DNA of 64,000 bases from Rusavskia elegans. Lineage: Eukaryota; Ascomycota; Lecanoromycetes; Teloschistales; Teloschistaceae. This document shows, piece by piece, positions 39,911 to 49,521 of the stretch. Where the stretch lies: the NCBI GenBank assembly GCA_011316305.1, contig SAUG01000002.1, forward strand, positions 644,014-708,013. Reading direction: 5' to 3'. The notes beneath the pieces are model-generated. The model worked only from the letters and a program-made list of their open reading frames with translations. It searched no databases and had not been told where the DNA came from. Each line of letters starts with the position of its first letter. The first letter of the stretch is position 1. A program made the position numbers and the translations under genes.

Positions 39911-40450
39911 CCGGGCTGAGAAAACGGGTTGGGGTTTCCCTGGGTTTGGGCTCATTCTCCTCAATAATTTTTCCAAAATCTTGTAACGGATGACATCTTG
40001 GTCTTCGGTCATTTGCTTCATGAGTTCGAAGGGCATGTTGATAGCGCTTTGCATCCCACCCTATAATGACTATATGATTTCATCCTATAATGTCCTTAAA
40101 CATGGGCTCCTGATTGAGAAGTCGTCTGTTCCTTTCAAAGCATAGCAGAAGCTCAAAAAATTGCCCTTGAGGAGCCAGCAACTGCCTCATTATATTTTCG
40201 AGAGATGCACTTGCCGACATACGAGTCGTAAAATGAACCGATAATATCGATCGACTCTGAAGTGGCTTGCCAGATAAGCTATGCAGCGTATGGTCACTGT
40301 GTTATGAGTCGTCCCTCGCATAAAAATGGTCAAATGTCCTATGATTGAGTTGATGTAGCATGACAAAGCCTTTGGTATCAGTCAGCATCGCTGTAATTAC
40401 AGCCCCGTATTTACTACATACTTGAGCTTGAAAACACTTCGGTATTTCTC
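39911..40450. other. Convergent region after CDS1
   Basis: 540 bp, AT-richer than its neighbours, between convergent stops. No gene recognised. Confidence 0.45.
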
Positions 40451-41053
40451 CTAGTGCTGTCGCCCTCGCTGCTTTGGCGTCTCCTGCTGCCTCCTCTGTG
40501 CCGCAGCCCTATGCTGTACGGCAGTCGCAGCGGCTCCTTTGAGTCGCATGTCGACATTTTTTTTGCCATGTCTAGAGGCTCCTCCCCGGATGTTAGGTGA
40601 GACGGCGTCCGACTGGCGGAGAGCAGCCTGGAACGCCATGCCTTGTTCGGCCAATAGCATCTTTGGCGTTCGCTTTTTCAGAGAACACGGATTCGCTATT
40701 TTGAAGCCATACTCAGTGACTGCGGGATGGTTCTCCTTGTCAATATGGGCTCGACCCTCATATTCTCCTCTTCTGATGGTGGTAGATAGCCTATCTGATC
40801 CTTGGAGGGCGGCTTTGAAGGCTAGCCCTTGGTCCGGTAGAGGCACTTTCGATACTCTCCTTGTGAGATCTGGCTGGATGTCACACTTCCCATCTTCCTC
40901 ACTGGACAACGGGTAGTCCTTCTGGTCAGAGCGGTTCTCCTGCTCAATGTGACGCCCATCCCACGAATGCTCGATGGTGTCATCCTGATGCTGTTCTATG
41001 TCCACACAAAGCAGAGGCGAAGTCTGCACTCCTTCTACAGGTTGGGAAGACAT
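40451..41053 (-). CDS. Orphan basic protein with an internal duplication and KEN box
   Basis: Single-exon frame of 200 residues with an ATG at 41053, no family recognised. Its striking feature is an internal repeat: residues 66-100 (core LPDQGLAFKAALQGSD) match residues 128-162 (core LAEQGMAFQAALRQSD), both followed by a short Ser-rich stretch and IRRG/IRGG. The similarity extends upstream: GRHIEQENRS (33-42) parallels GRAHIDKENHP (100-110), so the protein is about two 65-residue units. KEN at 106-108 is a candidate APC/C degron. The C-terminus is very basic (QHRAAAQRRQQ, TPKQRGRQH), suggesting nucleic-acid or nuclear association. It lies only 77 bp downstream of the CTK2 stop on the same strand. 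Coding status is supported by the repeat and by composition, not by a known relative. Confidence 0.6.
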   Translation of the reverse strand: MSSQPVEGVQTSPLLCVDIEQHQDDTIEHSWDGRHIEQENRSDQKDYPLSSEEDGKCDIQPDLTRRVSKVPLPDQGLAFKAALQGSDRLSTTIRRGEYEGRAHIDKENHPAVTEYGFKIANPCSLKKRTPKMLLAEQGMAFQAALRQSDAVSPNIRGGASRHGKKNVDMRLKGAAATAVQHRAAAQRRQQETPKQRGRQH

Positions 41054-41130
41054 ACATCTTCCGGAATCCTACCCAAGACTAGCGGATTAGTAGAGGTTTC
41101 AAGAGGCTCATCTGAGCTCCGAGAGGGAGC

Positions 41131-42535
41131 TCAGACTCTTCTTCGATCATTGTCGACCACAACCTCATACTCCTCTTCGTCCATTTTGAAGAAGTCCGCA
41201 ACCGTATGCTTCTCATCCCGCGCGCGTTCAGGGTCTAGCATGAATCGAACGGTACCCTCCTTCAGGCCAGGTTTGCCCTGGACAGGTGTGCCTGTCACTG
41301 AGGTCAACCCGATAGGCTGGGGCGACTTGATATCCTTGGGTGATGCTATCGAACGAGGACTAGCCAGTCCCCTTGGATCCTTTTTCTCCTTCACTCCGTT
41401 CGTGGTTGCGCCGTTGGTCATGGCCTTCTCCCTATTGCTTTGAGTGAACCGGGCGAGCTTTTCCGCTGAAGCTTCCTGGTTCAGAGCGATGCGTATGCTG
41501 ATGAATTCTTCAAGTGCATGGTCTTGGCCAACGATGGTGGAAGATCGATGATGGGTATACAGATCCACTAAATCCAAGAGTGTCTCTAAAATCATATTAG
41601 CCATGTCATTTCCCTGCAGAAGGAAAAAGTAAATGCAAAGAACAAACCCATCACTTCTTGGCGTGTTATTTTCCATTGCTTGTAGTCTTTACCTGACTCG
41701 AGCTCTATAATTGGTTTACCGAGCACACGGCCAGCAAGCTCCACGCAAGCGATTGCCATAGTTGGCGTCGTTTGCTTCAGAGGCGCGAAGGTTCGATACA
41801 TGTCCAAAGACATCTTGTACGCTGTTTTACCAATGGAAGCCTTATCTGCGCTGTAGACTTTGGCTAACTTGAGAACAAGTCGCTGCGGGTATCTGTTCCT
41901 AAAGTCGAAGCCCGACGCTTCAAGCATCAAACGCTCTATGCCTATGATGATCTTTGCATGATTCTCAAATATCTATCCAGTACATGAGCGCTATACTTGG
42001 TTGTGCAAAATATCTTACTCACTGGGTCGTCTGGTGTCAATTCCTCGGAGGCGGTCAACTTCTCGTTATGGGCGGCGCACAAGATATCTCTCGACTTTTT
42101 CAGGGTGTCTTCGATTTTACACGCTGTGAACAGTGCCGCAGCTGCAGCGTCCTGGATCATTTTTAGTAAGTTTGTTGGGATCTGACTATTAGAGCCAACA
42201 CACAATGTATCCGGTATTGTCTGGGTGGAGCAGTCGGAATTTGTGAAAATATACGACAGCCGTATTATATGTACGAACAGGCCTTGAAATGATCAGCCAA
42301 TACAGAGATAATAGACAAATATTCGGACTTACAAATGCATCGCCCGTCTCACGTTATCTATCCATGCAACGGCTTGGAGCCTTATATCCTCATCCCTGGC
42401 TTCAGTGATGCCAGCAGCCAGCATACATTCTTGAATTCTAGATTCAAAAACGTATGGCTTCGCGATTTGAATGTATGAAGGATGTGGACCAGGCTGAGGG
42501 CCCTCCGATGGTTCAGAAGGCTGTGAGGGAGCCAT
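41131..42535 (-). CDS. CTK2: CTD kinase subunit beta, cyclin CTK2
   Basis: Cyclin partner of the CTDK-I kinase that phosphorylates the RNA polymerase II C-terminal repeat. Five exons: 42333-42535, 42204-42282, 42023-42151, 41648-41972 and 41131-41585 (introns 50, 52, 50, 62 nt), 396 residues. An N-terminal Pro/Ser leader is followed by the cyclin box: AVAWIDNVRRAMHL, then VRTYNTAVVYFHKFRLLHPD, DAAAAALFTACKIEDTLKKS, ENHAKIIIGIERLMLEASGF and a second fold (NRYPQRLVLKLAKVYSAD, MAIACVELAGRVLGKPIIEL). The tail contains SP sites and ends with the family-typical VRFMLDPERARDEKHTVADF and FKMDEEEYEVVVDNDRRR. Second intron has a clear CTTACTAA branch sequence. Divergent from PPT1. Confidence 0.92.
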
Positions 42536-42957
42536 TTGGCCCTAGATTTCCGATTTTTACACCTGCGAAGATCAAGTAACTCTATTGAATAATTGATTTC
42601 ATTAGGTAAAGTGTGGTCGGCCGGATAGATACCGATTTTTGGCCGGCGAGTGTTTCAGGTGCATACAGCTTGGAGCAACCTTGGTTGTTGATTTTGAGAA
42701 GTCAGAGCCCGAGCCTAAAATAGTCAAAATATGCAAGTCGAAGTGACGACTTCTAGGAATCGATAGGAGGGATATCAAAGTGCTTCCAGCATTTCGAGCC
42801 TTGAGAGTGGAAAGCCCCAGATAGGGTAAAATTTCGGCTGAACATCGGTATTTTTGATATCTCAGGGGCCTGCCGAGGTCTCGCTCATTTCACTCCCTCG
42901 ACTCCGCCCCAGAAAGCTTCATGTCTTTATTTTAGGCGTGATTGAATTGCTGTCAGC
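42536..42957. other. Divergent promoter region, CTK2 and PPT1
   Basis: 422 bp. Two GGCCGG hexamers lie 22 bp apart (42619-42624 and 42641-42646). Nothing else recognised. Confidence 0.45.
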
Positions 42958-44012
42958 ATGGCGGCATTGGTGGAACTCCTCACCGTTATTCTTGGTCTTC
43001 TTTCATGCTCTTCGGCGGCTCTTCTCCCTCAGAGTCCGCTGGGGCCTTCCCCAAACCAACAGTTCATATCACCACAGAGCTCAGCCCCTTTACCGCTCGT
43101 AGTTTGGCATGGCCTTGGTGATAAGTATGCATATATGCATATGCTCGGTCCTTTCTATACAACTCCTGATACTGATCTCGGGTTAGTTACAAAGCTGATG
43201 GGCTTCGCTCTGTTGGTGAAATCGCCAATGCCACAAACCCTGGAACGTATACCTACTTCATTCGCCTCGATGACGATCCCTCTTCGGACCGTACTGCAAC
43301 CTTTCTCGGCAATGTAACAGAACAAGTATCCAAAGTCTGCATTTCACTCGCTGCCCACCCTATCCTCTCAAAAGCCCCCGCAATTAATGCACTCGGTTTC
43401 TCCCAAGGCGGCCAGTTCTTGCGCGCTTATGTCGAACGCTGCAATCGTCCTCCCGTTCACACTCTCGTCACTTTCGGTAGCCAGCACAATGGAATCAGCG
43501 AATTCCAAAATTGTGGCGATAACGACTGGATTTGCCAGAGCTGGGATGGTTATTTGAAGCGTAATACATGGAGCCATTTCGTGCAAAGTCGGCTTGTGCC
43601 TGCGCAATACTACCGGGATCCCGAGGACTTGCAGGGGTATCTCGAAAACAGCAACTTCCTAGCCGACATAAACAATGAGCGGGCCGGTCGTAGCAATGCG
43701 ACATACAAAGAGAATCTTAAGAAGTTGAGCAAATTTGTTATGTACATGTTTTCAGAGGACGTGACAGTGGTTCCCAAGGAAAGTGCGTGGTTTGCGGACT
43801 ACAACAAGACGAGTGATGAGATTACGTGGCTGAAAGAAAGGAGGATCTACAAAGAGGATTGGCTGGGCTTGAGATGGCTCGACGAGAAGAAGAGGTTGAA
43901 ATTCAAGATTGCGGAGGGCAAGCACATGCAGCTGAGCGAGGAGCTGCTCAGCGATACTTTCAAGCGGTATTTTGGCCCCAATGCCTCCGGTAACGAAAGG
44001 ATATTTAGTTAA
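42958..44012 (+). CDS. PPT1: Palmitoyl-protein thioesterase 1
   Basis: Lysosomal/vacuolar hydrolase removing thioester-linked fatty acids from cysteine. Two exons, 42958-43124 and 43187-44012 (62-nt intron), 330 residues. Signal peptide MAALVELLTVILGLLSCSSA. Joined frame gives PLVVWHGLGDNYKADGLRSV, the oxyanion-region motif of the family, then nucleophile Ser128 in LGFSQGGQFLRAYVERC, THVTFGSQHNGI-like TFGSQHNGISEFQNC, and the C-terminal His in EGKHMQLSEELLSDTF. Several N-glycosylation sites (NVTE, NATY, NKTS) fit a secreted or vacuolar protein. Size and all key residues match the PPT1 family, so the enzyme should be active. No other lysosomal gene lies nearby. Confidence 0.93.
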
Positions 44013-44327
44013 TACGTTGCTATGGAATGTGAGGCGTTCGGGACATCCTGCACATAGCATCACATAGCGTCTACGCAGATTCGAATATTTGATTACTACG
44101 CAACCTGCACTCTTGTCATATCTCGCGCCGATAGCGAAACTTGTTTTTGGAAACGGAAAATGTAGGAGAACATCGTAATGGACATAGAGGAAGGAATAAA
44201 GACCTGGTGATATCAGAAGCGTCACGATAGTAGAACCCTCGACCTGTGAGTTATTGCAGAGTGAATCTGCATTGGATTTTGTTTCGGTGAAGAGCAACTA
44301 CTTGGCATGATGTTTCGAGAGGAACTC
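44013..44327. other. Convergent region between PPT1 and CIC1
   Basis: 315 bp between convergent stops. No gene recognised. Confidence 0.4.
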
Positions 44328-45611
44328 TCAAGCTGTAATTGCGCTCTTTTCCTTCCCCTTCTCCCACCCCTGGATCTCCGCCTTATCCAATTTCTTTTGT
44401 TCCCTCAGCTTCTCTCTCCTTTCCCGCATCTCGGTGCTGAGATCGGTATCCTCTACCCCCCTCTTCCTCTTTCTCTCCCCATTCGAAGCCTCCTCCCCCC
44501 TTTCGCGCTTGGGCGCGTTCCCCTCATCACCATCAGCTACAATATCCACTGCTCTCTCCTTCCTCTTTTTACCACCTTGTCTCGCCACAGACGTCAATCC
44601 CTTCGCCCTCTCCTCCTCTTTCTCAAGTACATCCGCCTCATCGACCCACAGCTCATTAGCCAACCATATCGGCAGCGCCATGGAATTCGGCCCCTTAATA
44701 TTCACGCCTCTAATGTTCCTCCATCCTTGTGGTATGAATTTCTCGACCAAGCCCGCTACCACGGCTTCCACATTATCCGCAATCTGCTGGGCTGTGAAAG
44801 AAGAGTAGCCGACCCGGACTGATGTATTGTTTGAGGGCGATAGATGCACTAGGGCGCAATTGATCGTCTTTTCAATCTCTTTGGCCACTTGCAAAGGTGG
44901 GGCTATAGTCTTTGTTTTTTCATCGGCAGCTTTGGGAGTGACCCGTTTGCCAGATGTGGTTATCTGTCTGTACGGTTCGAGGCTCACTGGGACGGGCTTC
45001 TTGGGGCTTTGGTAGAAAACTTTCCCTAGTACCTTGGGCAACATGGTGATTACCCTATCATCCGCGAGAAAGACGGCGTGGTCATTGAGCAACTGCCGTC
45101 TACTTTCGAAAGATTGGTACCGCGCTTTAAGTTTGGAGAGGCCAATGACCCTGGTGATTCGCGAGGAAAGATCAGTAGGAAAAGAAGGGTGAGCGACGGT
45201 ATCTTTGACTTGGCGCTGAGGGTCGCATGATATGAGACAAATGGTCGTGCTATAAGATTGATTTAGAGAGTGTGGAAGGGGGATCTTTCCGGGCTTCAGA
45301 CGGCGTTTGTCGACAATATGTTTTTTCGTGGTAAGAGAGAGCCAGACTGGTTCGACATCCAGAACGTCATTCTGGTCAGAGGTATCTGTGGCGGCTCTCA
45401 AGAGGTTCTTGGTCGACGAGGCGGCTGCTTTGCGATCGGATTCAGAGCTGATGTGTTTGAGGAGGGCGCTGGAGGCTTTGAGTGTCTAGAAAGTGTTAGA
45501 ACTATGAAATGCGCACAATTGTGTCGGCGCGAGACGCACCTGAGACTGATCGAGCTGGTACGGCGATCCAGAAGTCACTCGTGTCGTCAGAGCTTTGGAT
45601 TCGGGCGCCAT
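44328..45611 (-). CDS. CIC1: Ribosomal-L1-domain nucleolar protein, CIC1-like
   Basis: Two exons, 45540-45611 and 44328-45485 (54-nt intron), 409 residues. Begins MAPESKALTTRVTSGSPYQL and continues TLKASSALLKHISSESDRKA. The L1-fold region spans about 60-290 (LSLTTKKHIVDKRRLKPGKI, SKLKARYQSFESRRQLLNDH, VFLADDRVITMLPKVLGKVF, VGYSSFTAQQIADNVEAVV, WRNIRGVNIKGPNSMALPIW). The tail is a Lys/Glu/Arg-rich, predicted helical stretch (GERKRKRGVEDTDLSTEM, REQKKLDKAEIQGWEKGKEK). CIC1/Nsa3 is an assembly factor of the pre-60S ribosome in the nucleolus; Utp30 is a shorter paralogue of the small-subunit pathway. Length and the C-terminal extension favour CIC1. Confidence 0.85.
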
Positions 45612-45998
45612 CCTCGATTACTTGGGTTGTGTACGAAACATAAATCCAGAAGCTGCAGCAAAATGATATCGGGTTGCTTTCTCCGATCCGCCGACATACT
45701 ACCTAGTAGGGTTTCAGAGTCAATATGCCCTAAAGGGTCATACTCCATCGAGAATAAAGAATCACCTCAGCGTTACGGAGTATATACCTCTGTATCTCAG
45801 CTGCGATTCGTTTGTATTGCAATGGTATTGACTTTCAGAAAATTTTCAGGAGTAGAACCTCGTTACCTCATGATTCAATCATGTACACGACTGCGCAAGC
45901 GGTAATATATGTCATCTATCGAAAACTTTCCGAGGCATGGGGCATGCACTCTGTAGGCCATCTGGGGTACTCCGTAGTGGCTGCTCAATTGGCAGCCT
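45612..45998. other. Region between CIC1 and L2HGDH
   Basis: 387 bp between two minus-strand genes; should hold the CIC1 promoter. No recognised element. Confidence 0.4.
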
Positions 45999-47297
45999 TC
46001 ACCGGTACAGTAAGTCATGCACTTTGTCAGCGATTGCTAACGAGCTCGTTAACCCTGGACTTTCGATCCCAAGCAGATTGATGAAGCCCTCAAAGCCCTC
46101 TTCTTTCTTGATGTAAAAATCTGAGAACGCTTTCCCACTCGCTACTGCACTCCCTTTGCCAAGTTTGGGCCGTATACCTGCATAATCCAGCATGACCTTC
46201 TCTCTATCAACGCCTGGAAGGTAACTTTGGATCTCATCCAGGGCAGCACTCAATCGCTCCTCATTGACCGACAGGTCGTTTGGATCGTCCACCCACTCGA
46301 CGTCAGGCCCAAAGCGGATTGCACCGGTCATGTCCATTGTCAAATGGGTCCCAAGACCGGCGGCGCCTGTCGTTGGCGCGGGGTAAATGAGCGTTTTTGG
46401 ACGTGGATGACCACAAGAGTACGAGTAATAGGATCCTTTGGCATAATATGACTTCATGTGTCGCTCGGGTGGCAGTATACTATTAGATAGCGGTACTGCA
46501 GCCAATCCGGCGCTGTTGATAAGCGTCTCGGTGGTGACACTGGCAGACTCCCCAGTTGGCGATGTCGTATGAATACTGTAGCCATGACTTGCGGTATCGA
46601 TTGCAGTGACTTTGGTATGAAAAGCCAGGTCACCACCTTTCGACTGGAAATCTGACTCGAGATAGGTCATGTAGCTATGGGAGTCGATGATCCCCGTTGT
46701 GGGGCTTTCGAGGACTGCGTTCGCGGCGTAGACGTCAGGCTCTCGGTGACGAGCTTCCGCGAGTGAGATGAAGTGGGTCGGGACACCCATCGACTTTGCA
46801 AACCTATGCGTCTTGTCGAGCTGCTCATGCTGTTGGCCATCTTGAGCGAGGATCCATTTCTTGCAGTTTCGATAAGGTATCCTCTGGTTTTCGCATAGAT
46901 CGTACATCATCCGCTTGCCTTGAAGGCATAATTCGGTCTTCAAAGAAGTCGGTCCATAGTATATGCCGGCATGTATGACCTATAACCGTCAACTCACTCT
47001 ACAGCGAATCAGGATAGCAAAGACCTCGGAATTGCGACTGCTTGTCTCTGTCCCCACGGAACCATGTCTTTCTATTAGCAAGGTGGATGTACCATCTTTC
47101 TCAGCAAGCTTGCGAGCGATAGCAAGTCCAACCGCCCCAGCACCAACGACCTAGCATTCATGAGTTGAGGGATACATCACAGCATCGTCTCGTTCTGATC
47201 TTACGACATGGGTATAATCCGCTGCTTGGGCCGAGGTACTAGAGAACGTACGAAAGGATTGTTTTGTCAAAGAACCAAGGAACGACCGTGAGAACAT
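45999..47297 (-). CDS. L2HGDH: L-2-hydroxyglutarate dehydrogenase, mitochondrial
   Basis: FAD enzyme oxidising L-2-hydroxyglutarate to 2-oxoglutarate, a metabolite-repair step. Three exons, 47205-47297, 47025-47150 and 45999-46979 (introns 54 and 45 nt), 399 residues. The presequence [20 protein letters not shown] is rich in Ser/Arg and free of acid residues. The FAD-binding motif [20 protein letters not shown] starts at residue 32, followed by [20 protein letters not shown], characteristic of the DAO/L2HGDH family. Further family blocks: [54 protein letters not shown], and GINLLG-like [20 protein letters not shown]. The 45-nt second intron is near the lower size limit. Directly downstream (47647) lies ARH1 on the same strand. 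Confidence 0.92.
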
Positions 47298-47646
47298 CTC
47301 ATGCGAGGACGGGTAAGGGCGAGAACACCATTACGTATTAGTCTTCCATCACTTGTTGACGGTCTTTTCGAGAATTGCTTTTTGGTCAGTTGGATGACGT
47401 CAGAGTACAGCAGGCCATAATTAATGATACGATGAGCTTTGATCAACGTGAGAACGCAGGCTCATCAGACGAGGAGAGACGCTCATCAGGCACTTGGTGC
47501 TGTGATTCGGAATCTGTCGATTGGCAAGCAGGGCAGTCGATACCTCCGCTTACATCAATCCGTAGCTCAAACATCGAGCGTATCGACAACGTGGGCCTTG
47601 GGCGCAGAACATCTTTTCCAAGACTCCATTTATGCTGGTGATGCCA
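47298..47646. other. Region upstream of L2HGDH
   Basis: 349 bp between L2HGDH and ARH1 (both minus strand): promoter of the first plus 3' UTR of the second. No motif recognised. Confidence 0.4.
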
Positions 47647-49258
47647 TCAGTCCAGGACGTTCAGCATGTCGCGTGGATTCGTGAACTTTTCTCGCTCTTT
47701 TCCCGCTGCTTTCCCTCGAGCTTTTTCTGTGGCATCTATCCTTAGCCAATCTTCCCAGCTTACGGTGCGCGCACCGTTCACGGCAATCTCTCCTTTCAAA
47801 GTCTCCCAGCCATTGCCACCGCTGAGGAATGGAGCTTTGTCGTTCCAGTCTGCAATGATGGCCTCGGCGGTTGTAAAAGAATCTTCCATTGTATTTGCAA
47901 TAACACCAGCTGGTCCTCTCTTGACCCATCCCGCACAATACATGCCAGGAAGTGGTCTTTCGACGTGTACTTCTGGCGTCGGCGAGAGCAAACGGCCGTA
48001 GTAATCATTCGTGATAATGCCACGCGTCGTATCAAAATGGATGCCTAATTCACTCATACCTGGTAAAGCCTCTGACTGGTATCCAATACTCCGAAATGCT
48101 AGTGAAGTCGAAATGGAATGGTGATCTGTACTGATCTCTACTCCGGCGGTAGAGTCGAATGGATCACTCCCTACGAGCTTCGTTCTCGCAAATTCGATGG
48201 ACCCTAGCGGTGATCGAGTCGTGCCGCTGGCTGGAAGGAATTGGACGGGCGATAATAGAAAGTCGAGAGCCCATGATTTCTCCGCATGGGCCAAGTCGCA
48301 CGTTGACCCTTCCGTCAACAACTTGGTCAAGCGCTTTGCCGTTCGAGGGAGAGACGAAATATTTAGCGGTATCAGGTTGTGATCGATGGGTTCGAATGCG
48401 ACGGAACGCAACTTCATGAGCTCCCGAACCTCTTTGATGGTGAAAGAGACTTGCATTGGCCCTCTTCGGCCCACTACGCGCACTTTCTTGACTTTGCTTT
48501 TCGCCAGAGTTGCCAATGCTTGATCGGTCATGTCTGTGGTCCGAAGACTATTCACATCTTTTAGAAGAATGCGCGCCACATCCAAGGCGACATTACCCTG
48601 CCCAATGACCACGGCTGTGTCGCTAAGGTCAAGTCGCGGAGCCAGGTTGGAGAATTCTGGCAGGCCGTTGTACCAGCCCACAAAGTCTCTCGCCGAGTAG
48701 ATACCATTCAGTTGATCTTCTCCGGGGATCCTAAGCTTTCGGTCCTTGGATGCTCCATAGGCGAAGACAACCGCATCATAGTGATTCGTGAAGGATTTCA
48801 GCGACACGTCTTGACCTACCTTGATATTACCGATGAAAGTGAAATCGGGTGATGAAGCGACTTCTGTAAACTTGTCCTGGCAGTTCTGTCGCCACGGTGT
48901 CAGAGCCATGATACTTGTCAACGTCTGATGAAAGATACATATATCGCACCTTGACTTCTGGATGATCTGGTGCTACCCCGTATCTAACGAGTCCAAATGG
49001 CACGGGGAGGTGTTCATACATGTCTACCTTGGCATTATCGATGCCTTGCATGACCTTGTAAGCGGTATAGAAGCCTGCAGGCCCTGATCCCAGAACGGCC
49101 ATCCGGAATGGTCTTTCATCTCGGACCACTTGACTCTGATATCGTCTTTGGCGTGTCACACCTGCGGTCCAGCTCGGTTTTCTCCCATACCATGATCCAT
49201 AGCTACAAGCCCATGTGCCATGCTCACCAAACCGAAGAGCCGTATGTATGCGGTTCAT
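47647..49258 (-). CDS. ARH1: Adrenodoxin/ferredoxin-NADP+ reductase, mitochondrial (ARH1)
   Basis: Passes electrons from NADPH through FAD to mitochondrial ferredoxin for iron-sulfur cluster and heme A synthesis. Two exons, 48950-49258 and 47647-48885 (64-nt intron), 515 residues. The start at 49258 (MNRIHTALRFGEHGTWACSY) is the first ATG of the frame and gives an Arg-containing presequence. The FAD motif is AVLGSGPAGFYTAYKVM (54-70), then YEHLPVPFGLVRYGVAPDHP; the NADP motif is VVIGQGNVALDVARILL with VRVVGRRGPMQVSFTIKEVR, and the C-terminal FAD contact is MYCAGWVKRGPAGVIANTM. All blocks match the family. Divergent from the tetraspan gene. Confidence 0.94.
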
Positions 49259-49521
49259 GGAGTGATACAAGGTACAGCGAGAAAGATCCGTTGTTCTTGG
49301 ACGTTGCTCGAAAAAAGTTGATCGGTCGCCTTATCCGTTGCTCTGGTGATGAGAGAGACAACAACCCCTTTTCTCCAACGTTGCGGACCAGTACTCTACC
49401 TCATCGTAATCCTAAAACAGCAAGGCTCACATTCGTTCCAGAGCATCTGTATAGACCAACACTTCATACTTACTGTCAGCGAGTTTGTCAATCGTTCAAT
49501 AAGAAAGGAGGTTATCAAGCT

